This document shows, piece by piece, positions 52,688 through 60,855 of a stretch of DNA of 64,000 bases; position 1 is the first letter of the stretch, and each line of letters opens with the position of its first letter. The notes under the pieces were generated by a model. The model saw only the letters and a list, made by a program, of their open reading frames with translations, searched no databases and had not been told where the DNA came from. Source of the DNA: Paenibacillus sp. 32352 (GTDB lineage: Bacteria; Bacillota; Bacilli; Paenibacillales; NBRC-103111). The position numbers were made by a program, and so were the translations under genes. The stretch spans positions 25,616 through 89,615 of the forward strand of contig NZ_MZNT01000022.1 of the NCBI RefSeq assembly GCF_002042965.1, in the 5' to 3' direction.

Positions 52688-54427
52688 ATGAGCAAACGAT
52701 GGAAAAAGACGCTGGCGTCTGTCGTGCTGGGAACAGCACTCCTCATGCAGGGAGGCATCCAGCTTCCTGCGGCTTCTGCCGCATCTGCCGAGGAGGCGGT
52801 AAGCAACCATTTGACGGAGGCGATCCAGGCTGCTGTAAAAAGCGTCTCCGTAGAGTCTACGCCGGACGGCAGCCGTATTGCCGTTACCGTGCGGCTGTAT
52901 AACGGAGCCTCCGCGAAGCAGCGCATACCGGATTACGAGCTTCGGGTACAGACGCAGGATGGCGTCGAATACACGCTGGATGCCAGCTCGGATAACAAGA
53001 AGGCGCTCAAGCCTATGGAGATTGGCGAGCTGGTCTACATGAGCACGGTGGACAGCAAGGCTTCAATGAAGCTTGCCGGACTGTCCTTTGTGAAGGTCGA
53101 TCCTTATGCTTATCCTAAGGCGGAGACCGTCTTACTGAGTCTTCCGCTTGGCTCGGAAGTATGGTACCCGTCAACCGGGAGCGCGCTTCCCGGCAAGGAA
53201 CTAGCGTGGGGAACAGCCTTCTCTATCCCTGGAATCAACTCCGACCTGACCTATACGCCGGTCGGTTATGAGAGACAGAATACGGAGAAAGGGCCCGTAG
53301 CGGTCGTTACGCTTTTGGCTGAGAATCCAGCCGGAGGGCGGGAAACGATTCCAGATTTTCGAATCGATGCGCGTGCAGAGAAGACGTACACCGGCGTAAG
53401 GACGGAAAAGGATGCGGTCGGGCTGGAGCCCGGGGCGAAGCAATATATTCATTTTGCGATTCCGCTCGAAAGCAATGTGAATCCGGCCCGGCTGCTCGTG
53501 ATGACAACCGACCTGTTCCTGCCTGCAAGCTCTCAGGCAAGCGGCTCTCAAGCTTCCGGAACAAGCGGGAAAGCGGGAGTCGCTATCGACATCGGCAGAG
53601 TGGCCGTCTCGCTGCCTTACGGGAATCAAGCCGGTTCCGCTGTGTCATCGGCTTATGCTATGGGGACGCCGATCGCGGTAGATCCTCTCTCCAAAATTCT
53701 GGATCATACGCAGGTGTCGCTGATGGAGCTTCATATGACCCAGAATCCGGGAGAAGGCTACAAAACGGCGGTCGGTAAGTTTATCCTTACCAGCACAAGC
53801 GATAAGCCGATACCGACACCCGCCTTTGATGCGGAGCTTGTGGGCAGCGGCGGTGCAGCCTATTCCGGTGTTCGCCAGACGGAGGTATCCGCTTCAATGA
53901 ATCCGGGGCTGAGCTATGTCGTAAGCTATGCGTTTAACGTGCCGCAATCCGAAGCGGGAGAGGGGCTTGTCTTGAGGCTGCTCGACAGCCAGACGGCGGC
54001 TCCGTACAAAGTCGCTGTCGCTTCCGTACAAACGGCGCTGCAGAAGGAAACGGATTCCGATACGATGCAGCTGTATCCTTTTGACATCAGGCTGGTTAAT
54101 TCCACGGTAGGCACGAACTACCTGGCTACCAACAGCTCATACTCCTATAAAATGAAGCTGGAGCTGGAGATCAAGCAGGCGGAAAATGTGGTGGTCGATT
54201 CCAATTTCTCCAAGCTGCATTTTGAGGTCGTCGACAAGCTGGGCCGTGTGCTGGGAACGGCGGATGGAAGCTTTACCGGAGCGCAGAGGCTGGTCAGCGG
54301 CATTCAAAATATTGTAACGAATAATATTCAGAGCGAGCAGTTCGAATTCCCGATATCGGTCAATGTGTATGAGTTATTCGAAACGCCGGGCGGCCAGGCC
54401 AAGCGGTTTTTGAAGACGTTGAACTAA
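52688..54427 (+). CDS. Secreted hypothetical protein of RND operon
   Basis: A 579-residue exported protein with an Ala-rich signal peptide (to about 33, QLPAASAASA). The rest is beta-rich with repeated Ig-like units: VAVTVRLYNGASAKQRIPDY, VVTLLAENPAGGRETIPDF and KFILTSTSDKPIPTPAFDAE look like three variants of one strand pattern. GAGGGTC lies before ATG 52688, 23 bases after the adaptor gene, and a terminator follows. It has no family I recognise. It may be a wall-side partner of the SwrC-like pump. Confidence 0.8.
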   Translation: MSKRWKKTLASVVLGTALLMQGGIQLPAASAASAEEAVSNHLTEAIQAAVKSVSVESTPDGSRIAVTVRLYNGASAKQRIPDYELRVQTQDGVEYTLDASSDNKKALKPMEIGELVYMSTVDSKASMKLAGLSFVKVDPYAYPKAETVLLSLPLGSEVWYPSTGSALPGKELAWGTAFSIPGINSDLTYTPVGYERQNTEKGPVAVVTLLAENPAGGRETIPDFRIDARAEKTYTGVRTEKDAVGLEPGAKQYIHFAIPLESNVNPARLLVMTTDLFLPASSQASGSQASGTSGKAGVAIDIGRVAVSLPYGNQAGSAVSSAYAMGTPIAVDPLSKILDHTQVSLMELHMTQNPGEGYKTAVGKFILTSTSDKPIPTPAFDAELVGSGGAAYSGVRQTEVSASMNPGLSYVVSYAFNVPQSEAGEGLVLRLLDSQTAAPYKVAVASVQTALQKETDSDTMQLYPFDIRLVNSTVGTNYLATNSSYSYKMKLELEIKQAENVVVDSNFSKLHFEVVDKLGRVLGTADGSFTGAQRLVSGIQNIVTNNIQSEQFEFPISVNVYELFETPGGQAKRFLKTLN

Positions 54428-54437
54428 ACGGTACATT

Positions 54438-54475
54438 AGAGGTAGTCCCGATCGCCGGGGCTGCCTCTTTTCATT
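54438..54475 (+). terminator. Intrinsic terminator of RND operon
   Basis: AGAGG(T)AG(T)CCC with GGG(G)CT(G)CCTCT and TTTT. Confidence 0.8.
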
Positions 54476-54552
54476 AGGGCAATGTATCCCGTGGGATATT
54501 GTACTGGGAGAGCAATGAAACCGTTGGGATCCCAAAATTATCCTGATACAAT

Positions 54553-54581
54553 TTGACTCAACCCTAGCCGTAGTGTATGAT
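54553..54581 (+). promoter_or_regulatory. Sigma-A promoter of the riboswitch RNA
   Basis: TTGACT (54553-54558), 17-base spacer, TATGAT (54576-54581). The aptamer begins about 8 bases downstream. Confidence 0.8.
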
Positions 54582-54587
54582 AAGAAT

Positions 54588-54705
54588 ACGCTTAATTTCC
54601 GGTTTATTCATCGGAAAGCGGGGGAACCACTTTTTGGGGCGAATCATGATTTGCATGTAGGGAACCATCTTTCCCGAGCCCGGCAGCTAACCTCGTCAGC
54701 AGTGG
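54588..54705 (+). promoter_or_regulatory. Cyclic di-AMP riboswitch (ydaO/yuaA class)
   Basis: Conserved blocks appear in the correct order: ACGCTTAAT near the 5' end, GGGGGAACCA, TTTTGGGGCGAATCATG, GTAGGGAACC and GAGCCCGGCAGCTAACCTCG. This is the ydaO-type aptamer that binds two c-di-AMP molecules and normally turns expression off when c-di-AMP is high. It is followed at 54749 by a T-tailed hairpin. ATGGGTCAA (54706-54714) can pair with TTGACCCGT (54747-54755) as an alternative structure. The next gene is a lysine 2,3-aminomutase homologue at 55063. There is no ORF between. Confidence 0.92.
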
Positions 54706-54748
54706 ATGGGTCAAATTGAATTTTTATGCATGCTGTATTGCATTCATT

Positions 54749-54776
54749 GACCCGTGGTTTCGGGTCTTTTTATTTT
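54749..54776 (+). terminator. Riboswitch expression-platform terminator
   Basis: GACCCG-tggttt-CGGGTC followed by TTTTTATTTT. Its 5' arm is also part of the possible antiterminator pairing with 54706-54714. Confidence 0.85.
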
Positions 54777-54785
54777 GGCTGAATG

Positions 54786-54873
54786 GACCCGAATAGAGCG
54801 ATAGTCGGCGTTGTACCGGACTGTATGCAAGCAGTCTAAAGTACAAGGGCCCTGTTGCTGCTCGGGTCTTTTT
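54786..54873 (+). terminator. Second structured element with terminator behind the riboswitch
   Basis: GACCCGA (54786-54792) pairs with TCGGGTC (54862-54868), which is followed by Ts. Inside, GTAC and GTAC enclose the hairpin GACTG-tatgcaag-CAGTC. It is a multi-stem RNA ending in a T-tail, directly after the riboswitch terminator. The remainder of the gap (54874-55062) is AT-rich and holds no ORF, but could contain a separate promoter. Confidence 0.6.
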
Positions 54874-55062
54874 GTTGTTATCGAAACCAATAATTATAAA
54901 ATTTTACTCATTATGGTAAAAACAATTTTCATATTAAGAGCGAGGGAGGGATGCTGCCAGACATTCAGTTAGTACAGGGTAAAGAGTAAGGAGGAAGCCA
55001 AGCCCGCAGGAAAGCAGGTTCACTGCAGCCTAAACAATCTGTCAATTCAAGGAGGATCCCCC

Positions 55063-56235
55063 ATGCCGCAACCGAAATATATTACCGATATTAACAAAAT
55101 CACGGAAATCCCGGAGCAGGATAGAAAGAAACTGCAGCAAATAACGGATAAGTTCGTGTTTCGCGTGAACGATTATTACCTGAAGCTGATAGACTGGAGC
55201 GACCCGAGCGATCCTATCAAAAAGCTGGTCATTCCGAATGAAGGGGAATTGTCCGAATACGGCCGCTGGGATGCATCCGACGAGGATACGAATTATGTGG
55301 TCCCCGGGTGCCAGCATAAGTATAAGACGACGGCGCTGCTCATCGTATCGGAGGTGTGCGGTGCCTATTGCCGGTACTGCTTCCGCAAACGGTTGTTTCG
55401 TAACGATGTCAAGGAAGCGCTGTCCGACGTCAATCCGGGCCTGGACTATATCGCCGCCCACCCCGAAATCAACAATGTGCTGCTAACGGGCGGCGACAGC
55501 TTGATTCTTGCTACGCCTAAGCTTGCCTCTATCCTGGAACGGCTAAGAGCCATCGAGCATGTGCAAATTATACGGCTGGGCTCCAAAATCCCCGTGTTTA
55601 ATCCGATGCGAATTTATGAGGATGAGGCGTTGCTGGATACCATTCGCCAATATTCCACAGCCGACAAGCGCATTTATGTTATGGCTCATATTAACCATCC
55701 TCGCGAGATCACACCTGAAGCCAAGCGGGGCTTCGAGGCGCTGCATCAGGCGGGCGCTATCGTCGTCAATCAAACGCCGATTCTTAAAGGAATCAATGAT
55801 AACCCGGCCGTCTTGGCCGAGCTGCTTGACAAGCTCTCGTGGGCAGGCGTGACTCCTTATTATTTCTTTATTAATCGTCCCGTTGCCGGGAATCGCGATT
55901 TTGTCCTCTCGCTGCAGGAAGTGTACCGGATTGTCGAGCAGGCTAAAGCAAGAACCTCCGGCTTGGGAAAAAGAATCCGGTTATCCATGAGCCACACGTC
56001 CGGAAAAATCGAGATTTTGGCGATAGAGAACGGCAAGGCTTATTTAAAATATCATCAGTCCCGCGAGGATCAATACGGCAAATTCATGATAATGGACTGC
56101 CCCAAGGATGCAGCCTGGTTCGATGATTTGCCCGGAAACGAGCAGTATTGGAAGCGGCCCAAGAAAAAATCAGAGGCTATTGTCTCTGTAAATGAGCTTC
56201 CCGACATGCCGCGGGGGAGAAGCTTGAGCAGTTGA
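55063..56235 (+). CDS. kamA: Lysine 2,3-aminomutase-family radical SAM enzyme
   Basis: A 390-residue PLP and radical-SAM enzyme. The iron-sulfur Cys are 99, 103 and 106 (VCGAYCRYCFRKRLF). GGDSLILATPKL is the SAM-binding glycine region. The family makes beta-lysine from lysine (KamA/AblA/YodO) or modifies EF-P lysine (EpmB). AAGGAGG precedes ATG 55063. No acetyltransferase (AblB/YodP) or EpmA neighbour is present, so the pathway is open. It lies downstream of a c-di-AMP riboswitch and two terminators. Beta-lysine derivatives are compatible solutes in some organisms, which would fit c-di-AMP control of osmotic balance; this is inference. Confidence 0.9.
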   Translation: MPQPKYITDINKITEIPEQDRKKLQQITDKFVFRVNDYYLKLIDWSDPSDPIKKLVIPNEGELSEYGRWDASDEDTNYVVPGCQHKYKTTALLIVSEVCGAYCRYCFRKRLFRNDVKEALSDVNPGLDYIAAHPEINNVLLTGGDSLILATPKLASILERLRAIEHVQIIRLGSKIPVFNPMRIYEDEALLDTIRQYSTADKRIYVMAHINHPREITPEAKRGFEALHQAGAIVVNQTPILKGINDNPAVLAELLDKLSWAGVTPYYFFINRPVAGNRDFVLSLQEVYRIVEQAKARTSGLGKRIRLSMSHTSGKIEILAIENGKAYLKYHQSREDQYGKFMIMDCPKDAAWFDDLPGNEQYWKRPKKKSEAIVSVNELPDMPRGRSLSS

Positions 56236-56258
56236 TTTATAGGGGGAAACGTAGAAGG

Positions 56259-56288
56259 AAGGCATCCTGCCATGGATGCCTTTTTTTG
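56259..56288 (+). terminator. Intrinsic terminator after kamA
   Basis: AAGGCATCC-n-GGATGCCTT with a run of Ts. Confidence 0.9.
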
Positions 56289-56324
56289 TTTCACGTAATT
56301 AAAAATTATGTAGTAATGAAATCG

Positions 56325-56358
56325 CCTCCCAACTTCACCACTAATGGAAGTTGGGAGG
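56325..56358 (-). terminator. Hairpin downstream of SDR gene
   Basis: A perfect 12-bp stem CCTCCCAACTTC/GAAGTTGGGAGG around 10 bases. It has no clear T-run on the minus strand but is placed just after the SDR stop. Confidence 0.6.
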
Positions 56359-56365
56359 TACCGTT

Positions 56366-57109
56366 TTATAAGCTTTGCGATGTGGGGCGGACAATCAACT
56401 CGTTAATCGTCACGTTAGTCGGCTGCTGGATTGCAAACAATATCGTTTTGGCAATGTCGTTAGGGTCAAGTTGGTTCCATTCCTGACTTCCCAATTTCTC
56501 GAGCGCGGGATAAATCGAGTTATCCGTAATGGTATCATACAGCTCGGTTTCTACTGCCCCAGGGGAAATGAGGGTCGTCCGAATATTTTGTTTGGCCTCC
56601 AGTTCGGTTCGCATGCCTTCCGTTAACACCCGAACGGCATGCTTGGTAGCACTATAAATAGAGCTCGACGGGAAGAGGATGTGCCCTGCAATGGAGGAGA
56701 AATTAATAATATGTCCCTCATTGCGTTCTTCCATATGTTTGTACACTGCTGCCATCCCATAGAGGACACCTTTAATGTTCACATCAATCATTCGTTCCCA
56801 TTCATCGACCTTTAAATTCCTGAAGAACGAGAGCGGCATGATCCCGGCATTATTAATCAAGATGTCGATTTGTCCATAGGTTTGAATGGTTTCATCCGCC
56901 AATGCTTCAACGTCGGCACGCGAAGTGACGTCAGTCACCTTGTAGCTGGCTTCGCCTCCAGCATTGCGGATTTCTTCCTGCAGCTGCTGCAATCGCTCTT
57001 CCCGGCGAGCGGCAAGCATGACTTTAATGTCGTGTTGAGCGAGAAGCTTGGCCGTAGCCGCCCCCATTCCGCTGCTTGCGCCTGTGATGATTGCTACTTT
57101 TGTATTCAT
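56366..57109 (-). CDS. Short-chain dehydrogenase/reductase
   Basis: A 247-residue NAD(P)-dependent oxidoreductase with cofactor loop TGASSGMGAATA, NNAG (DILINNAGIMP), catalytic Ser in INFSSIAG and Tyr-Lys in YSATKHAVR; complete and of usual length. It is similar to YdfG/classical SDRs acting on alcohols or 3-hydroxy acids. AAGGGGAA precedes ATG 57109. Its promoter has a MerR-type 19-bp spacer with dyad, and the MerR gene lies upstream in the same direction. The substrate is unknown. Confidence 0.93.
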   Translation of the reverse strand: MNTKVAIITGASSGMGAATAKLLAQHDIKVMLAARREERLQQLQEEIRNAGGEASYKVTDVTSRADVEALADETIQTYGQIDILINNAGIMPLSFFRNLKVDEWERMIDVNIKGVLYGMAAVYKHMEERNEGHIINFSSIAGHILFPSSSIYSATKHAVRVLTEGMRTELEAKQNIRTTLISPGAVETELYDTITDNSIYPALEKLGSQEWNQLDPNDIAKTILFAIQQPTNVTINELIVRPTSQSL

Positions 57110-57159
57110 GTTACTTCCCCTTTGTTCATTTATTAGCCATTCGTCGCTGGCTTGATTCT

Positions 57160-57190
57160 AGGTTATCAATTAGAGTTTACTATAAGTCAA
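57160..57190 (-). promoter_or_regulatory. MerR-type promoter of SDR gene
   Basis: On the minus strand: TTGACT (57185-57190), 19-base spacer holding TAGTAAACTCTAA, then TAACCT (57160-57165). The same core TTAGAGTTTACT recurs at 57292, 57779 and 57890. Confidence 0.75.
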
Positions 57191-57316
57191 GCCCTGGCTA
57201 ATAAATCATTTGTGCAGGCAAAAAAACCTATAATTCCGTGGTTATTCACACAAAGTGGAGTGATATGGAAAAGAATAAGACAAAAGTATTTATAGTTTAC
57301 TCTAATCGATATACCC

Positions 57317-57349
57317 AAAAAAGCGCGCCCACCAACCAGTGAACGCGCT
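57317..57349 (-). terminator. Intrinsic terminator of MerR gene
   Basis: Minus strand AGCGCG-n-CAC...GTG-n-CGCGCT followed by six Ts. Confidence 0.85.
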
Positions 57350-57382
57350 CCACTTAGAGAGAAATATTGCAAAACGATCGAT

Positions 57383-57760
57383 CTAGGGCAGCATCTTGGT
57401 TAATCCTTTTTCCTGCAGATCGTATAACGCCAGCTTGTAATTGATTTGCTCCAAATATTTAATTGTTTCCGAGAGGTCCTTTTCCACTTTTTCCTTATGC
57501 TTAAGCATCATTTGTTTACGTATCTTAAGCGTGCTCTCGCCTTCTTGGTACAAATCCACATATCGCTTGATTTCGGCAAGCGGCATGCCCGTCGCCCGCA
57601 GAGCCAAAATAAAGTTTAACCATTCCATACTCTCTTCGTCATACGATCGATTGCCACTCGAATCTCGCTTGACGTGCGGCAGGATACCTTCCCGTTCATA
57701 ATAACGAAGAGTATAGGGGGAAATTCCGGTTTCCTTCGAAATTTCTTTAATCGTGGACAT
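57383..57760 (-). CDS. MerR-family regulator (AdhR-like)
   Basis: A 125-residue regulator with N-terminal winged HTH (STIKEISKETGISPYTLRYY) and a dimerisation helix (KHKEKVEKDLSETIKYLEQI). It lacks Cys altogether, so a thiol-switch as in AdhR is unlikely. GGAGGAG precedes ATG 57760. Operator-like TAGAGTTTACT copies occur upstream of its start, upstream of the SDR gene and in a rightward promoter at 57884, suggesting that it controls all three. Confidence 0.9.
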   Translation of the reverse strand: MSTIKEISKETGISPYTLRYYEREGILPHVKRDSSGNRSYDEESMEWLNFILALRATGMPLAEIKRYVDLYQEGESTLKIRKQMMLKHKEKVEKDLSETIKYLEQINYKLALYDLQEKGLTKMLP

Positions 57761-57778
57761 TTCTTTCTCCTCCTGTTA

Positions 57779-57794
57779 TTAAAGTAAACTCTAA
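57779..57794. promoter_or_regulatory. MerR operator upstream of merR gene
   Basis: TTAAAGTAAACTCTAA matches the core in the SDR promoter and lies 18 bases upstream of the MerR start, fitting autoregulation. Confidence 0.6.
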
Positions 57795-57883
57795 TTTTTT
57801 CCGTCGTTCATATCCATATTAGTGGCTTGAATAATTGATTATTAAGGGATAACCCTAATGTAATAGCGGGGTTCAATAGCCTC

Positions 57884-57914
57884 TTGATCTAGAGTTTACT
57901 GTAAAGATTAAGAC
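57884..57914 (+). promoter_or_regulatory. Rightward MerR-type promoter
   Basis: TTGATC (57884-57889), 19-base spacer with TAGAGTTTACTGTAAAGAT, TAAGAC (57909-57914). It faces the gene remnant at 57955. Confidence 0.6.
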
Positions 57915-57954
57915 GAATTCAAGACATTGTTTACTGAGAGGAAAGATATTGATT

Positions 57955-58103
57955 ATGCCCGATCAATTTGAAAATGGCCTTTTGTTCTGGACAAAGGACA
58001 AGAACTTGAGCCTTTAAATTGGAAGAGGCCTCCAGGAGCGATTTTCTATTCATATTCTCTGACAGGACCGCTCAATTTCGGATCTAAACTAGACTTTCTG
58101 TGA
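57955..58103 (+). pseudogene. Remnant of a short gene behind the MerR-type promoter
   Basis: GAGGAAAG precedes ATG 57955 (MPDQFENG). The original frame stops early. A shifted frame reads PFVLDKGQELEPLNWKRPPG and ends GPLNFGSKLDFL before TGA 58101-58103. The 5' MPDQFENG plus PFVLDKGQ resembles the start of some cupin-type proteins, but that is a weak guess. The rest of the 57761-58251 gap contains no gene. Confidence 0.45.
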
Positions 58104-58251
58104 TCGTGAACAAGGAATGGCCACTCAGATATAGGGTATGCCGACTACACATTAGCCCGGATGCTTCTTTCCAAATGAACATAGCTGCGGTATAATATGG
58201 AACATACGTTCTTGTTCGATTGAGCATAGATGATGGGAGGAGGATTATCTC

Positions 58252-58962
58252 TTGTTTCTGAGAAGTGTTGAAATCATGAAAGGGAAGTTCCCGAATGAAG
58301 CGGCCTATCCATTTTGTATCCCAGCCTTGCGTGGAGCGAAGTCGATTGCTTTCCAGGGCAACGTCACCTTCTTTGTCGGGGAGAACGGCTCCGGCAAATC
58401 CACGATGCTGGAGGCTATCGCTTACCAATGCGGGTTTAATACCGCAGGAGGAGGGAGGAATAATGTTTATGAGGTCGATGCGTCTGACTCCTCCCTGGGC
58501 AATTATATCCGGTTATCCTGGATGCCTAAGATAACGAACGGTTTTTTCTTGCGGGCGGAGACGTTCTACCAGTTCGCAAGCCATATTGACCAGATGCCGG
58601 AAAGCTTGAAGTATTATGGCGGCCGCTCGCTGCACGCGCAGTCCCATGGAGAGGCATTCCTGTCACTATTCCGGCACCGCTTCGGCAAACGGGCTATCTA
58701 TCTGCTGGATGAGCCTGAGGCCGCGTTGTCGCCCGCCCGGCAGTTGGCGCTCCTGCGGATCATGAAGGATTTGGAGAAGGAGGCGCAATTCATCGTAGCG
58801 ACACACTCTCCGATTTTACTGGGCTACCCGGATGCTCAAATATTGAATTTTGATCATACTCCGGTAGCGCCGATCCGCTATGAAGAGACGCTGCATTATA
58901 TCGTCACCCGACGATTTTTGGAGAACAGAAAGGCGGTGCTGGGCGAGCTGTTTAGCGAGTAG
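58252..58962 (+). CDS. Stand-alone ABC/AAA-type ATPase
   Basis: A 236-residue cytoplasmic ATPase of the SMC/RecF-like AAA_21 kind. It has Walker A at 43-51 (GENGSGKST), a signature-like HAQSHGEAFL, Walker B in AIYLLDEPEAALSP and H-loop IVATHSPILL. It starts at TTG 58252 with GGGAGGAGG upstream at good distance. There is no nuclease or membrane partner beside it. Homologues are widespread single-gene ATPases of unknown role; some act in defence systems with a partner, which is absent here. Confidence 0.88.
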   Translation: MFLRSVEIMKGKFPNEAAYPFCIPALRGAKSIAFQGNVTFFVGENGSGKSTMLEAIAYQCGFNTAGGGRNNVYEVDASDSSLGNYIRLSWMPKITNGFFLRAETFYQFASHIDQMPESLKYYGGRSLHAQSHGEAFLSLFRHRFGKRAIYLLDEPEAALSPARQLALLRIMKDLEKEAQFIVATHSPILLGYPDAQILNFDHTPVAPIRYEETLHYIVTRRFLENRKAVLGELFSE

Positions 58963-59143
58963 TGTGCTGTGCTCATTATGAACAAGGAAGGGGCTCTATT
59001 CCTTCCCAATAGCAGGCAGCTATCATTCAATGGCGGAAAAAGGGGACCTACAGGTTGGAAATTTAATGTTAACATAATCTTACGTTCAGGTTCTTTTAAT
59101 AATTGTGCTTTACTATAAAAATCGACCCCCCTTAACATAGATC

Positions 59144-59256
59144 GCTGCCCACAGCATATGGCTGTGGGCAGCGCTGGTTTTATAAGCTAACCGTTCGGAC
59201 ACCGCGGTTAGCTTATTTGTTATGCATAAAAAAGGTTGAAAATAGTTCAACCTTTT
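59144..59256. other. Three consecutive strong hairpins
   Basis: Stems: GCTGCCCACAGC/GCTGTGGGCAGC (59144-59172), ATAAGCTAACC/GGTTAGCTTAT (59179-59214 region) and AAAAGGTTGAA/TTCAACCTTTT (59228-59256). They fill the 58963-59326 gap. At least the last two are T-tailed and could terminate transcription; three in a row is more than needed. Confidence 0.65.
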
Positions 59257-59326
59257 GAGAGCGGCTTCCCTCCCCTATAATAACAGTATCTCACGAACGA
59301 AACATAGACAGGAGGTAAGCGCATTC

Positions 59327-60787
59327 ATGAGAATCATCTATTTGGATATCGATTCGCTTAGACCGGATCATATGGGCTGTTACGGCTATCATCGGAATAC
59401 GACCCCTAATATCGATAAAATCGCGTCGGAAGGGGTAAGGTTTAACAGCTGCTACTGTGCCTCTTCTCCTTGCGTTCCTTCACGGGCCAGCTTCATATCC
59501 GGACGCTTCGGGATCCATCATGGGGCTTTAACCCATTGGGGACCGGGAGGGGAGTTCCAATATCCCGAAGGGGACGGGCACAGCAGGGAAATTCCGTTCT
59601 TTACCCGGTATTTGCGTGAAGCAGGAATGAAAACGGTTACGTTCTCCTCCTTCGGAGACCGTCACCATGCCTGGTGGTATTTTGCCGGCTGGAACGAAGT
59701 GCATACCCATTCGCTTAAGGAAGGCAATGAGAATGCCGATGAAGTCAATGCGTCCGTCATTCCATGGCTGAAGCAGTTCGGGAAGGAAGACAACTACTTC
59801 CTGCACATTCAGTACTGGGATCCGCATACGTTCTATACCTATCCCATCGAATATATGGAACAGTGGAAGGATGCCCCGGTTAAAGATTTTCCTGATGAAG
59901 CCACGATAGCTTCCCAGCAGCAGCACAGCTTCCCGCGGTCGGCTCCGTTCCTGCACTGGGGGGACAAATACCCGGCAACCATGCCCGGCCAAATCGCGAA
60001 CCGCAGCGATTTCAAGCATGCCGTAGACGGCTATGACGGCGGGATCAGCTATATGGATAAGCATGTCGGGCAGCTATTGGATACGCTGCGCGAATTAGGC
60101 ATCGAAGATGAGGTATGCTTCATTATAAGTGCCGATCACGGCGAATCGATGGGTGAGCAGGGGATTTACATCGAACATGCAAGCGCTACCGAAGCGGTGC
60201 ACCATCTGCCGCTGATCATCAAGGCTCCCGGCATGACGAACCCTGGCAAGGCGATTGACGGGTTTGTCTACAATGTGGATGTCATCGCAACAATTGCCGA
60301 TATGGTCGGTCTGAAGGTGCCTTCCGGCTGGGACGGCAAGTCCTTTCTCCCTGCACTCCAGGGAGAGCATTGGCAGGGCCGAGACTACCTGGTGATGGAT
60401 CATGCGCTGTATGTTTGTCAAAGAGCCGTGCGCGATGATCGCTGGTACTTTATCCGCACCTACCATCCTGGCCTGTATCTTCATTTTGAGGAAGTCACCT
60501 TGTACGACATGGTGAATGACCCTAACCAAACTAAGAATGTAGCGGAGCAGTATCCCGAGATCGTTAAGGAGATGGATCATCGCTTGTCCCAGTGGCAGCA
60601 CGAGCAGGCCCGCAAGCCGGGCTATAAGGCCGATCCGCTTCAAAAAGTCATCGAGACCGGCCCATGGAAATACTTGACCGTCGACGATTGGGTACGAAGA
60701 CTGGACCAGAAGGGCTGGCGCGAGGCGGCTAATGAGCTGCGCACCACTTACTGCAGGGAAGCCATTCAGCCGGCTTACGACGGCTAG
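59327..60787 (+). CDS. Sulfatase (formylglycine-dependent)
   Basis: A 486-residue alkaline-phosphatase-fold hydrolase of sulfate esters. Cys49 in SSPCVPSRASF fits the CxPSR signature converted to formylglycine. Metal ligands are visible in YLDIDSLRPDH at the start and in IISADHGESMGEQG. The start at ATG 59327 follows AGGAGG and is preferred over 59255. There is no signal peptide, so the enzyme is probably cytoplasmic and acts on an imported organic sulfate. An SsuABC-like importer follows, supporting a sulfur-scavenging or sulfated-compound role. Confidence 0.92.
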   Translation: MRIIYLDIDSLRPDHMGCYGYHRNTTPNIDKIASEGVRFNSCYCASSPCVPSRASFISGRFGIHHGALTHWGPGGEFQYPEGDGHSREIPFFTRYLREAGMKTVTFSSFGDRHHAWWYFAGWNEVHTHSLKEGNENADEVNASVIPWLKQFGKEDNYFLHIQYWDPHTFYTYPIEYMEQWKDAPVKDFPDEATIASQQQHSFPRSAPFLHWGDKYPATMPGQIANRSDFKHAVDGYDGGISYMDKHVGQLLDTLRELGIEDEVCFIISADHGESMGEQGIYIEHASATEAVHHLPLIIKAPGMTNPGKAIDGFVYNVDVIATIADMVGLKVPSGWDGKSFLPALQGEHWQGRDYLVMDHALYVCQRAVRDDRWYFIRTYHPGLYLHFEEVTLYDMVNDPNQTKNVAEQYPEIVKEMDHRLSQWQHEQARKPGYKADPLQKVIETGPWKYLTVDDWVRRLDQKGWREAANELRTTYCREAIQPAYDG

Positions 60788-60855
60788 GACTTTTAAATAA
60801 CACAGCAGAGCTTTCCGTTGAAAGCTTTAAGCTTTTGATTAATGAAACTGGGCTT

